DNA from: Formivibrio sp.
GTDB lineage: Bacteria; Pseudomonadota; Gammaproteobacteria; Burkholderiales; Chitinibacteraceae
DNA length: 62,427 bases
Assembly (NCBI GenBank): GCA_031291275.1
Contig: JARLJJ010000133.1
Location: 1 to 62,427 of the forward strand
Direction of reading: 5' to 3'
A program made the position numbers and the translations under genes. Below, in pieces: positions 43,209-51,836 of this stretch. A model generated the notes under the pieces. That model saw nothing but the letters and a program-made list of their open reading frames with translations, was not told the origin of the DNA and did not search any database. Each line of letters opens with the position of its first letter. Positions within the stretch are counted from its first letter, which is position 1.

Positions 43209-43407
43209 TCAGGCGGCTGTGCCTTCGCATCTTGTGGTCGGGCGGTGCTCGGAATCCTCATGTACCCGCATGTGCATTCCGGTTCCTGCACTCCATCCTT
43301 CCGCAACCTGCTTTGGCTCGCTCGCCTGATGGCGTAAGCGGAATATACATACCAGAAAAGCGGGTTTTCTTTGATTCCTTCTCTCCTCCAACCGTAAGGG
43401 AGTAATA
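43209..43407 (+). other. upp-uraA intergenic region
   Basis: 199 bases. A small AT-rich hairpin AGAAAA-GCGGG-TTTTCT (43354-43370) is followed by TTG, and TAAGGGAG is the uraA ribosome site. The spacing suggests a separate leader or promoter for uraA, but nothing decisive is visible. Confidence 0.4.
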
Positions 43408-44652
43408 ATGTTTGCGACCTTGAAACAAGCCATCTCCGGCGCGCAGATACTGTTCGTCGCTTTTGGCGCACTGGTGCTGGTGCCTTTGCTGACTGGCCTT
43501 AACCCGGCCATGGCCTTGCTTGGCGCCGGGATCGGCACCTTGCTGTTCCAGGCCTGTACCGGCCGTAAAGTGCCTATTTTCCTCGGCTCATCCTTTGCCT
43601 TCATCGCGCCGATCATCTATTGCATGCAAACCTGGGGGCAGGGCGCGACGCAGTTTGGTTTGTTCGCAGCCGGTTTCATGTACTTTGTTTTTGCCGCACT
43701 GATTCGCTGGCGCGGCATTGAGTTCGTGCACAAGCTTTTGCCACCGGTGGTGATCGGCCCGATTATCATGATTATTGGTTTGACTGTCGCTACGGTGGCT
43801 GCCGGCATGGCGATGGGGCAGGCGGGTGGCAAGCAGGTCATGGATTACCAAACGTCGTTGCTCTTGGCGGGCATTGCATTGGCAACCACCATCGTGGTGG
43901 CGATTTATGCCAAAGGCATGTTCCGGTTGGTGCCGATTCTGGCGGGTGTCGTGGTCGGTTACATCGTGGCCAGCTTTGTCGGTTTCGTTGATTTTGCCAA
44001 AGTGGCTAATGCGCCCTGGTTTGCCATGCCGCATTTCATTGCCCCGGAAGTGAATTGGTATGCAGCCCTCTTCATGTTGCCGGTGGCCATCGCTCCGGCC
44101 ATCGAGCATGTGGGTGGCGTGATGGCGATTGGTGGCGTAACGGGAGAGGATTACACCAAGTCTCCTGGCTTGCATCGCACCTTGGCGGGTGACGGACTGG
44201 GTGTCTGCGTCGCCGGCCTGATTGGCGGCCCGCCCGTCACCACCTATGCCGAAGTCACAGGTGCGGTGATGATTACTCGTAACTTCAACCCGGTCACCAT
44301 GACTTGGGCTGCCATTTTTGCGATCTGCATGGCCTTCTTCGGCAAGTTCAACGGCCTGCTGCAATCGATCCCGATGCCGGTGATGGGGGGCATCATGGTG
44401 CTGTTGTTCGGCACGATTGCCGGCATTGGTCTCAAGACGCTGGTCGATGCCAAGGTCGATCTGATGGAACCGCGCAATCTGGTGATCGTGGCTGTGGTAT
44501 TGACTTGCGGTATTGGCGGGCTGACCCTCAAATTCGGTTCCTTCGCACTGACTGGCGTGGGTCTGGTGAGCTTGTTTGCCATCATCCTGAATATGATTTT
44601 GCCGCGCAAATCGGCAAGTCATGAAGGAATTCCGGAAGGTCGGGATGTTTGA
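43408..44652 (+). CDS. uraA: Uracil permease
   Basis: 414 aa NCS2 nucleobase:proton symporter, about 14 membrane segments. Conserved: GRKVPIFLGSSFAFIAPI, AIEHVGGVMAIGGVTG (with the transport Glu/His), GPPVTTYAEVTGAV and PMPVMGGIMVLLFG. Works with upp to take up and fix uracil. Confidence 0.97.
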   Translation: MFATLKQAISGAQILFVAFGALVLVPLLTGLNPAMALLGAGIGTLLFQACTGRKVPIFLGSSFAFIAPIIYCMQTWGQGATQFGLFAAGFMYFVFAALIRWRGIEFVHKLLPPVVIGPIIMIIGLTVATVAAGMAMGQAGGKQVMDYQTSLLLAGIALATTIVVAIYAKGMFRLVPILAGVVVGYIVASFVGFVDFAKVANAPWFAMPHFIAPEVNWYAALFMLPVAIAPAIEHVGGVMAIGGVTGEDYTKSPGLHRTLAGDGLGVCVAGLIGGPPVTTYAEVTGAVMITRNFNPVTMTWAAIFAICMAFFGKFNGLLQSIPMPVMGGIMVLLFGTIAGIGLKTLVDAKVDLMEPRNLVIVAVVLTCGIGGLTLKFGSFALTGVGLVSLFAIILNMILPRKSASHEGIPEGRDV

Positions 44653-44678
44653 ATCCGATTATTCGGAAGGAACTGCTG

Positions 44679-44706
44679 AAACCCCGCCATGGCGGGGTTT
44701 CTTTTT
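44679..44706 (+). terminator. Terminator after uraA
   Basis: AAACCCCGCC (44679-44688), two-base centre, GGCGGGGTTT (44691-44700), then CTTTTT: a perfect 10-bp palindromic stem. Confidence 0.93.
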
Positions 44707-44773
44707 GGAGATTAATTCTGGTATCGCTGGGGAATTATTTATATCCTAGTGGCCTCTTTTCGAAGGATTTGTC

Positions 44774-45808
44774 ATGACGACCCCTTTGCGTATTCCCTTT
44801 GACGATTTTGTGAGCTTGCTGCGTACCCGACTGGAAAATGAAGGTGTGCCGGCGGAAATTGCCGCGATCGAAGCGGAACTTGCTGTCGAAGCCGATCTGT
44901 TGGGCGTGCCGTCTCACGGTGTTGGCCGTGTGCCTCATTTACTGAAAGGCTTGCAAGAAGGACGCGTCAAAGCAGTGCCGCAATGGCGCATCGTGCGTGA
45001 TCATGCAGCGGTTTGCGTGATCGATGGCGATCGTGGTCCTGGTCGCTTTATCTGTCTGAAAGCCGTGGAGCAGGCCATTGCGCGCGCCAAAACCTTTGGA
45101 ATCGGTGCTTGCCTTGCCACGCATACCAGTCACTGGGGGCGCGCTCATGCTTATGCTGCTCGAGCCGCTCAGGCTGGAATGATCGGGATATGTCTGACCA
45201 ATGCCATTACCTCGATGGCCGGATGGGGCGCGGGCAAGCCGGTGATCGGCAACAATCCGCTTGCAATCGGCTTGCCGGGTGTTGATGCGGATCAGCCCAT
45301 TGTGCTGGATATGGCGATGAGCCAGGCTGCCGTTGGTAAGGTGGCGACCTGGTTGCGAGAAGGCCGGGCGATTCCGTCCAATTGGGGTTTCGATGCGCAA
45401 GGCAAGCCGAGCAGCGATGCTGCAGCCATCTTGAAGGGAGCTGTTTCGCCGATGGGCGAGCATAAAGGATCAGGTTTGGCCTTGATGATGCAGTTGATGA
45501 CTGCCGCACTTGCGGGTGGAATGCTCGATCATGAACTGCGTGAGTACGATGCCAGCGGACTGGATGCCGAATCGAGCAAGTTGTTTGTTGTGCTGGATGT
45601 GGCCGCTTTTATTGACCCGGCAACCTTTGCCGAACGAACAAGCACGTTGTTATCCTGGTTGAAAGAGCATGCCAGTTCCGAAACAGAGCATTTCCAGTGG
45701 CCTGGTGAACGTGGATGGCGAGAAGCGGCAAAAAATCGGCGTGAAGGCGTACCCGTCCATGCTGATATTGTGGCGCAACTCAAGGCGGCGGGCGTGGCAA
45801 TCGGCTGA
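44774..45808 (+). CDS. Ldh_2 family NAD(P)-dependent dehydrogenase (malate/L-lactate/ureidoglycolate type)
   Basis: 344 aa. The family is recognised by LGVPSHGVGRVPHLL, THTSHWGRAHAYA, IGNNPLAIGLPG and a C-terminal GEHKGSGLALMMQ. These enzymes reduce 2-oxoacids or oxidise 2-hydroxyacids outside the classical Rossmann LDH family. The substrate is not fixed by sequence. Promoter AT-rich region upstream; no operon partner. Confidence 0.92.
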   Translation: MTTPLRIPFDDFVSLLRTRLENEGVPAEIAAIEAELAVEADLLGVPSHGVGRVPHLLKGLQEGRVKAVPQWRIVRDHAAVCVIDGDRGPGRFICLKAVEQAIARAKTFGIGACLATHTSHWGRAHAYAARAAQAGMIGICLTNAITSMAGWGAGKPVIGNNPLAIGLPGVDADQPIVLDMAMSQAAVGKVATWLREGRAIPSNWGFDAQGKPSSDAAAILKGAVSPMGEHKGSGLALMMQLMTAALAGGMLDHELREYDASGLDAESSKLFVVLDVAAFIDPATFAERTSTLLSWLKEHASSETEHFQWPGERGWREAAKNRREGVPVHADIVAQLKAAGVAIG

Positions 45809-45930
45809 TCCGACTTGACTGTTCGATTCCTGCTGTGGATTCAACTGCTTGGTGCGATCGTTCGGCGGGTGTTTCGCTGTGTTGTGTTTTCTTGGGCGCG
45901 CATTCAAATTGTGGAATGCCGCCTTGTTAG

Positions 45931-46200
45931 TCACATTTGAGCTACTTCAAGGTAAGCCTCGATTGCCCGGCGGACAAAAGGGGAGAGGCTTTGAGATGAG
46001 AGGGTGTCCAGTGGCATTTGTTGTTGCGGCGGGCGTTCTTGCGCAATTTTCTGTAACAAGGCCTGCGCTGTAGCCTGCAGAGCGCGCTGATTCTCTGTGT
46101 TGTTCAGGTCAATATCAAGACTGGCTGCCAGCTGTACTACACGCGGGTGGCGCAGTGCTTGCTGCACTGTGGGTGCGGGAGGCGCGAGGGTGACCAACAT
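45931..46200 (-). CDS. Unrecognised small protein
   Basis: 89 aa, no family recognised. Predicted soluble and helical: Gln/Ala-rich helices (RALQATAQALLQKIAQE) flank a PPQQQMP turn, and the C-terminal SPFVRRAIEAYLEVAQM is amphipathic. ATG at 46200 is chosen for its position 7 bases after the stop of the upstream gene, which suggests a two-gene operon. No membrane helix or signal peptide. Confidence 0.6.
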   Translation of the reverse strand: MLVTLAPPAPTVQQALRHPRVVQLAASLDIDLNNTENQRALQATAQALLQKIAQERPPQQQMPLDTLSSQSLSPFVRRAIEAYLEVAQM

Positions 46201-46207
46201 CGCCAGG

Positions 46208-46600
46208 TCATGCCTTATTATCGTGACGAAGGAGGAGTGCCAGCAATAGTGCGGCGACAAGTTCGTCCATATGGTTTATTTCGAGAACGTCACGTTCCAG
46301 GGCCGTATAGGCATCTTGCGTGGCACTGGAATTAACCTGACTCAGTGAAGCGGTGGGAACGCTGCCGTTGGTAGTAGTGACGTTTGCTATGGCAGGTGCT
46401 TCGCTACTTAGTGCGGTACGTCCTGTGGTGGAGATCGAGACCACGCTGTCAGGGCTCGAGGCCGGGGGTGGTGCAGCGACGCTTGACGGGGGCGCTGCTG
46501 CGGGAGCCGCGCCAAGACTAGTTATGCCCCCGAGAGGGCCCATGCTAGCGACGCTTCCGACAGCGCCGCCCACGCCTCCTATACTTCCGCCTCCGTCCAT
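46208..46600 (-). CDS. Unrecognised Gly/Ala/Pro/Ser-rich small protein
   Basis: 130 aa, no family recognised. Three parts: a glycine-rich N-terminus (MDGGGSIGGVGGAVGS), a Pro/Ala/Ser/Thr-rich low-complexity middle (about 30-95), and a C-terminal helix-forming segment DAYTALERDVLEINHMDELVAALLLALLLRHD (given as motif; hydrophobic core AALLLALLL). AGGAG lies 7 bases before the ATG, a good ribosome site that supports real translation. No signal peptide. Confidence 0.65.
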   Translation of the reverse strand: MDGGGSIGGVGGAVGSVASMGPLGGITSLGAAPAAAPPSSVAAPPPASSPDSVVSISTTGRTALSSEAPAIANVTTTNGSVPTASLSQVNSSATQDAYTALERDVLEINHMDELVAALLLALLLRHDNKA

Positions 46601-47034
46601 GATTAGCTCCTGTGCTCGTTGATGGCAACAACCAGCTGTATATAACGAGAATAGCGCAAAAAATTAAAAAGCAAGGTAGATGTAATTGTTAATGGGTATA
46701 ACCGGTCTAATACTCCATGATTGCATGGAAGAATAAGTAAAATGTATCTGACAAATAGATACCATTTGCGTTGGTGAATATAAAAAAAGCGTTTGGTAAT
46801 AGGCAAGAGATGGTCCTGCGCACATCAGGGCATTTCGTTCTGACACTATGGCCATTGTTGCTGCTGGGCACGAAAGTATTCTTTGCCGTTTCTGATCGAC
46901 AAGAACTTGCTGGGAGCTATTTAGTTCGGCCAGGCAGAATACTTGGGTTGTCGGTCAGTGCGGTGATTGGCACTGACCATGTGATGGATTGAGTGATTGC
47001 TTACGCAGTCGCATGCCTACCCTCGGCTAACACT
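46601..47034. other. AT-rich gene-poor interval
   Basis: About 430 bases, clearly AT-richer than the flanks for 46620-46800. A 60-codon frame from ATG 46810 to 46992 has a hydrophobic stretch but no good ribosome site and is not called. GGTCAGTGC (46953-46961) and GCACTGACC (46970-46978) form a 9-bp hairpin without a T-run. Confidence 0.5.
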
Positions 47035-47784
47035 TCACCTGCTTAATACAACTGATTCTGGCAAGGAAGACGGTTTCCAGATCATCAATACCGCGATAAA
47101 CGCCAGGCCAGAAAGCAGGGTGCTTAGCGGTAATTTCAATTGGAAGGCCAGAAAATCTCCGGCAGCAGTACCTGCTGAACGAATTAAAACGACGGTTAAC
47201 CAATAATAAAAAATATTGATATTTTCGCGACTCAATCTCTTTCTGAGCAAAACAAAAGCAATAAGCAGGACGGTACCCAAAACATATGCTGCTTTTAATG
47301 GGCGAAGCTGCAGTCCAAAGGAAAAATAATCGCCAATCACGGTGCCCAGAGTGCCTGCCAGCAACATGGAAAACCAATAGGTCGTGTTCGTGACAAGAAT
47401 ACGGTTTGACTGCCCCGGATTTGTTTTCCGATTGGCGAGGTAAATACGCTGCCAAATCAAAATGGTTGCTGACAGAATGACCGACAATGTGGCAATAACC
47501 CAAGGCGCATTAAGCCGGAGATCGTGGGAGATATCGCCCAGATTGGTTGCCGCAGTACGGACCACCATAATGGCAAACCAGAAATAGATGACATGACTTG
47601 TCATGTCGAATTTCTCGATGAAAACGGCCAGTGCAAAAAGCGCGGCAAGAACGGGCAAGCCGGACAGGTGCCCCAGGTTCAAAACATCTGCAAAAAAATC
47701 TCCGGTGTTCGCGCCAAATACACTAGCCAAAATTAGTGCACACCAATATTTGACATCAATTTTCGGGACATGCCTGAGTTGCAT
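47035..47784 (-). CDS. COG4705-like polytopic membrane protein with internal duplication
   Basis: 249 aa, about eight transmembrane helices. The two halves repeat a pattern: NTGDFFADVLNLG with YFWFAIMVVRTAATNLGD in the first, and VIGDYFSFGLQL with YYWLTVVLIRSAGTAAGDF in the second. This is the layout of the uncharacterised membrane-anchored family COG4705. GGAG lies about 8 bases before the start. It is AT-richer than most neighbours and divergent from the OmpR-type regulator. Confidence 0.82.
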   Translation of the reverse strand: MQLRHVPKIDVKYWCALILASVFGANTGDFFADVLNLGHLSGLPVLAALFALAVFIEKFDMTSHVIYFWFAIMVVRTAATNLGDISHDLRLNAPWVIATLSVILSATILIWQRIYLANRKTNPGQSNRILVTNTTYWFSMLLAGTLGTVIGDYFSFGLQLRPLKAAYVLGTVLLIAFVLLRKRLSRENINIFYYWLTVVLIRSAGTAAGDFLAFQLKLPLSTLLSGLAFIAVLMIWKPSSLPESVVLSR

Positions 47785-48180
47785 CGCGGATTCTCCATAG
47801 CGTTTACGTTTTTAAAAAAGCCACTTTCACAAAAATTCTTGCTTTCATCGATAAGCATTGTTTCGCCTAGAAAATATCGCGATGAATCCTGCCTGATTCG
47901 AAAAGAAAATCGACTTGTTTTGAGCCCAGTATGCGTCGCAGGTTTGATCGACACCGGAAGCCATTTTTTGTGCGTTGCTGCAAATCTGGATTCTTGCGCC
48001 GTATTGCGCCGGCTCGGGTTCTGTAGTCGCCTATTTAACAAAGGCTTTGTAAACGGGTTGTGGGAAATACCCGCCTTTTTTGTTAATGGCGTGTAATAGT
48101 TTGTGCCAGACGTTTACAAACGCTTATTCCGTGCGGGTACTCGCGCTATCCTTGTCGCAGAAATAGGGAGGGCATTGCCG
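47785..48180. other. Intergenic region between the COG4705-like gene and the response regulator
   Basis: 396 bases. It holds TTTGTAAACG (48046-48055) and its exact inverse CGTTTACAAA (48111-48120), plus CGTTTACGTT at 47801-47810. A weak CGGGT/ACCCG hairpin with a T-run lies at 48054-48080. Overlapping frames here look non-coding. Confidence 0.55.
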
Positions 48181-48891
48181 ATGAGCAAAAAAATACTGGT
48201 GGTGGACGATGATCCAGAGCTGACCGAACTGCTGTGCGGTTATCTGGGCAATCAGGGCTTCGAGGTGGCGACCGCATGCGACGGCATCGCCATGCGCAAC
48301 CAGCTTGCAGAGTTTCAGCCGGACTTGCTGATCCTGGATCTGATGTTGCCTGGCGAAGATGGCTTGACGCTGTGCCGCGATCTGCGTGCCACGTCCCGCC
48401 TGCCGATTCTGATGCTCACTGCGCGCGGCGACGACATGGACCGTATCATCGGCCTGGAAATGGGCGCCGACGATTACCTGCCCAAACCATTCAATCCGCG
48501 CGAACTGCTCGCACGCATCAAGAGCATTCTTCGCCGCGCCGAAGATCACGAATCCCGCGAAACCGTGCCCAGGTCGCTGCACTTTGCGAACTGGACACTT
48601 GATCTGGCCGCACGCAACTTGATCGGGGCCGATGATGTGGTCATTGCTCTCTCCACGGGTGAGTTTCGGGTGTTGCATCTGCTGGCAGAATCGCCGAACC
48701 GTGTATTTTCGCGTGATCAACTGATGGATGCGCTCGCCGGTCGTGATGCCGGGCCGTTCGATCGCACCATTGATGTGATGATTTCGCGTCTGCGCCGGCG
48801 CTTGAATGACGACGCCCGTGATCCGGAACTGATCAAAACTGTGCGCAGCGAAGGCTATATGCTCGCTGTTCGCGTGGAGCGCCGCGTATGA
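48181..48891 (+). CDS. OmpR family response regulator
   Basis: 236 aa. Receiver domain with acidic pocket D10-D11, phospho-acceptor D53 (LILDLMLPGEDG) and K102 (LPKPFNPRE); winged-helix DNA-binding domain from about 135 (STGEFRVLHLLAESPNRVFSRDQL, RTIDVMISRLRRRL). ATG at 48181 opens MSKKILVVDDDPEL after AGGGAGG. Its stop overlaps the kinase start (ATGA). With the kinase interrupted, its cognate signal input may be lost. Confidence 0.96.
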   Translation: MSKKILVVDDDPELTELLCGYLGNQGFEVATACDGIAMRNQLAEFQPDLLILDLMLPGEDGLTLCRDLRATSRLPILMLTARGDDMDRIIGLEMGADDYLPKPFNPRELLARIKSILRRAEDHESRETVPRSLHFANWTLDLAARNLIGADDVVIALSTGEFRVLHLLAESPNRVFSRDQLMDALAGRDAGPFDRTIDVMISRLRRRLNDDARDPELIKTVRSEGYMLAVRVERRV

Positions 48892-50282
48892 AATGGTTGC
48901 CCAAGACATTGTTCGGCCAGATTGCGCTGGCCCTGTTCACCGGACTGCTCGTCGTACAACTCGCTGGACTCTGGCTGTTGCTCGATGATCGCGGACGACT
49001 CAATTACAGGCTGCTCTCGGAATATGCGGCGCAGCGCATGGGCGGGATTGCAACGGTCCTTGATAGTGCCGAACCCGCCGAGCGCCCGGCCCTGGTAAAA
49101 GCACTGAGTGTACTGCCGACCACCCTGTCCATGGCGTTGCCGTGGGTGAACGGAAGTGTGGATCGTTCGGAAGAAGCCCAGTTTTTTGCCCAGGAAGCAG
49201 CGCATCAATTTACGCGCCCACTCACGCTGCAAATGCTGTCGCTGGAGCACGTTGATCCCAGCCTTTTTGATTTTCATCCGCATCGCGGCGACGAGCGTGA
49301 CAAGCGCCATCCGGACGATCCTGCCGTCAATAAAGGGCGGCTGTTTCCGCGTACCTATATTGCACAAGTGAAATTAAGCGATGGTTCGGTGGTGACTTTC
49401 AATCATCTGTTGCCTGTGCCTGCCACCGATCTGCCCTCCCGCGTGATCGCATTGCTGGCCTTGCTCGGCATTTCGGTTGCCGCCTTGTCGGTCTGGTCGG
49501 TACGTCAGTTAACCCGCCCGTTGGTCAAGCTTGCTGGCGCCGCATCGGGTCTTGCACGCAACCTGAACCAGCCGCCGCTGCCGGAATCCGGTCCGCAGGA
49601 AGTGCGCCTGGCTGCGCATGCTTTCAATGCAATGCAGCGCGATCTGTAACGCCTGATCGACACGCGCGCGCAGGCGCTTTCAGCCGTATCTCACGACTTG
49701 CGCCTACCGATCACACGCTTGCGGCTGCGGCTTGAAGCCGGCATCGAGCCGACTTTGCGTGAGAAAATGGAACACGATTTGGCCGAGATGGATGCGATGA
49801 TTGGCCACACGCTCGATTTCCTGCGCGCGGGCTCGAACGTGGAAGCGCCGGTCCCGGTCAATCTCGATGCCTTGCTCGACAGCGTGGTTGAAGACATGGA
49901 AGAACTCGGTGCCACGATTACCCGTATCGGCAAATCCCGGCAGGCGATCCGGGCGCGTCCGCATGCATTGCGCCGCTGTCTGGCCAATCTGCTCGACAAT
50001 GCGCGCCGCTACGGCGGTGGGCAGATTGACCTGATACTTGAGGATTCGGACGAGGAGGTGAGGATCGTGATCACCGACCACGGCCCTGGCATCCCGACGG
50101 CACAGCTTGAAAAAGTGTTCGAACCGTATTTCCGCCTGGAATCCTCGCGCGCACGCCACACTGGCGGTACGGGGCTGGGGCTGGCGATTGCCAAGGCCAT
50201 TGTCGAGGCGCATGGCGGCAGGATCACCTTGTCGTCCCAGCCGGGCGAGGGCCTGACCGCTACCGTGACCCTGCCACGTTAA
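48888..50282 (+). pseudogene. Sensor histidine kinase interrupted by an in-frame TAA
   Basis: The reading frame stays the same from 48888 to 50282 (464 codons) but is broken by TAA at 49647-49649. The first part (253 aa) has a membrane helix (about 11-33), a periplasmic domain, a second helix (about 186-205) and HAMP. The remainder has the H-box (SHDLRLPITRLRLRLE, His codon 49692-49694), N-box LDNARRYGG, G1 DHGPGIP, F-box FEPYFRLE and G2 GGTGLGLAIAKAI, all intact. The next start-like codon (TTG 49698) lies after the His, so a re-initiated fragment would lack the phosphorylation site. A CAA to TAA change (Gln in 'RDLQRLI') is the simplest origin. Confidence 0.9.
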
Positions 50283-50487
50283 CTCCCCAGAAAAACCTGG
50301 CCAGAGCCGGGATAAAACGACTATCCCGCTGGAGAATCAAGGGTGAAATGGCCTCGTTGCTGCATTACGCTTGAATGCCTGACAGACTCGGCGGATGCCA
50401 CTTAACTTCGGGGCGTAAAGCGATAAAAGTGACCCTGAGCGCGCATCAATTCAACAGGGGGTATGCCTGATTTTTATTAGTGGTTGT

Positions 50488-51657
50488 CTATTTCTTGCCA
50501 TGCGCGCCGAGAACCAGCAAGGCCAGCACGCCGGCCACCAATCCCCAGAAGGCGGAGCCGATACCAAACAACGTCAATCCCGATGCAGTGACAAGGAAGG
50601 TGATCAGGGCGGGTTCGCGTTGGTGTTCATCACGCATGGCAATGGTCAGGCCGCTACCGATGGTGCCGAGCAGGGCAAAGCCGGCGATGGCGAAAATCAG
50701 CTCGCGCGGGAAGGCGTTGAGGAAAGCACCAACTGCAGCACCCAGTACCCCCAGGATCAGGTAAAAGCCGCCAGCGGCAACGCTGGCTTGGTAACGCTTG
50801 GTTGGGTCGTCATGAACTTCCTTGCCCATGCAGAGCGCGGCAGTAATTGCTGCGAGATTTACGGCAAAGCATCCAAAGGGGGCCAGGATTAAATTGACGA
50901 AACCGGTCCAGCTGATAAGTGCGGAGACGGGCGGGGTGTAACCGGCCGAGCGCAGGACTGCAACGCCGGGGATGTTTTGCGAGGCCATGGTCACGATGAA
51001 GAGTGGCAGCCCCACGCCAATCAGGGCTTGCCAGTTGAATTCCGGTGCAATCAACACCGGGGCAGCCAGGGCAAAACGGCTGGCATCCAGATGTAGCAAG
51101 CCTTGCCAGTGTGCCAAGGCAATTCCGCTGAGCAATACCAGCAGCATGGTATAGCGAGGTTTGAATCGTTTGCAGAATAGGTAAACGCCGAACATCGGCA
51201 GTACCAGCAACAGGGCGGTCTGCATCGATATAAACGCATTCATGCCAAAGCGTACCAGTACCCCGGCGAGCAGGGCAGCACACAACGACATCGGCACTTT
51301 GGCCATGGCCCGTTCGAACCAGCCAGTTAAACCGCTGAGCAGGATCAGTGCTGCCGCGAAAATAAAGCAGCCGATGGCCACGTTCATCGAATAGCCGTTC
51401 AGGCTTGTGGCGAGCAGGGCCGCGCCCGGCGTCGACCAGGCGGTGACTACCGGGATACGGTAGCGCAGCGATAGTCCGATGCAGGTCAGACCCATGGCCA
51501 GCCCCAGCACAATCAACCAGGAAGCAATCTGCGCTTGCGTTCCACCGGCTGCCCGGGCTGCCTCAAACACAATAGCGGCAGAGCTGGTATAGCCAACCAG
51601 CACGGTGATAAAGCCTGCGGTAAAGGTCGAAAGCGAGAAGTGGCGAGTGAGTGGCAT
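50488..51657 (-). CDS. BenE family benzoate/H+ symporter-like transporter
   Basis: 389 aa, about 12 membrane segments. Family marks: FTAGFITVLVGYTSSAAIVF, YRIPVVTAWSTPGAALLA, FIVTMASQNIPGVAVL and APFGCFAVNLAAITAALC. BenE proteins import benzoate, but no benzoate catabolic gene is nearby, so the substrate may differ. ATG at 51657 is preferred over an upstream TTG. Confidence 0.92.
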   Translation of the reverse strand: MPLTRHFSLSTFTAGFITVLVGYTSSAAIVFEAARAAGGTQAQIASWLIVLGLAMGLTCIGLSLRYRIPVVTAWSTPGAALLATSLNGYSMNVAIGCFIFAAALILLSGLTGWFERAMAKVPMSLCAALLAGVLVRFGMNAFISMQTALLLVLPMFGVYLFCKRFKPRYTMLLVLLSGIALAHWQGLLHLDASRFALAAPVLIAPEFNWQALIGVGLPLFIVTMASQNIPGVAVLRSAGYTPPVSALISWTGFVNLILAPFGCFAVNLAAITAALCMGKEVHDDPTKRYQASVAAGGFYLILGVLGAAVGAFLNAFPRELIFAIAGFALLGTIGSGLTIAMRDEHQREPALITFLVTASGLTLFGIGSAFWGLVAGVLALLVLGAHGKK

Positions 51658-51836
51658 GGGGTGTGAAGGTGCGAAGAGAATGTCCAATGGTAGGGGGATA
51701 GCGAAGTATGGCGCAAGCTGCCAGTTCTACTCTTTTGTAACTTTATTTTGGAATCTAGTAAGAATTGAGAGTGTTGAATTCACTTGTGTGGTATTAAGTC
51801 GCCGGGCGTATTTTTAAAACAATTGAGTGAAGATTC

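Noticed and set aside
43588..44622. 344-codon minus-strand frame
   Set aside because: Antisense to uraA. The His/Asp/Gln-rich composition is what a reversed membrane-protein gene gives.
46771..46992. 73-codon frame with a hydrophobic stretch
   Set aside because: TTG start or a poorly supported internal ATG, no good ribosome site, and a hairpin inside its end; left as non-coding.
47770..48096. Overlapping open frames on both strands between the COG4705-like gene and the regulator
   Set aside because: Neither has a family match, a ribosome site or a plausible composition.
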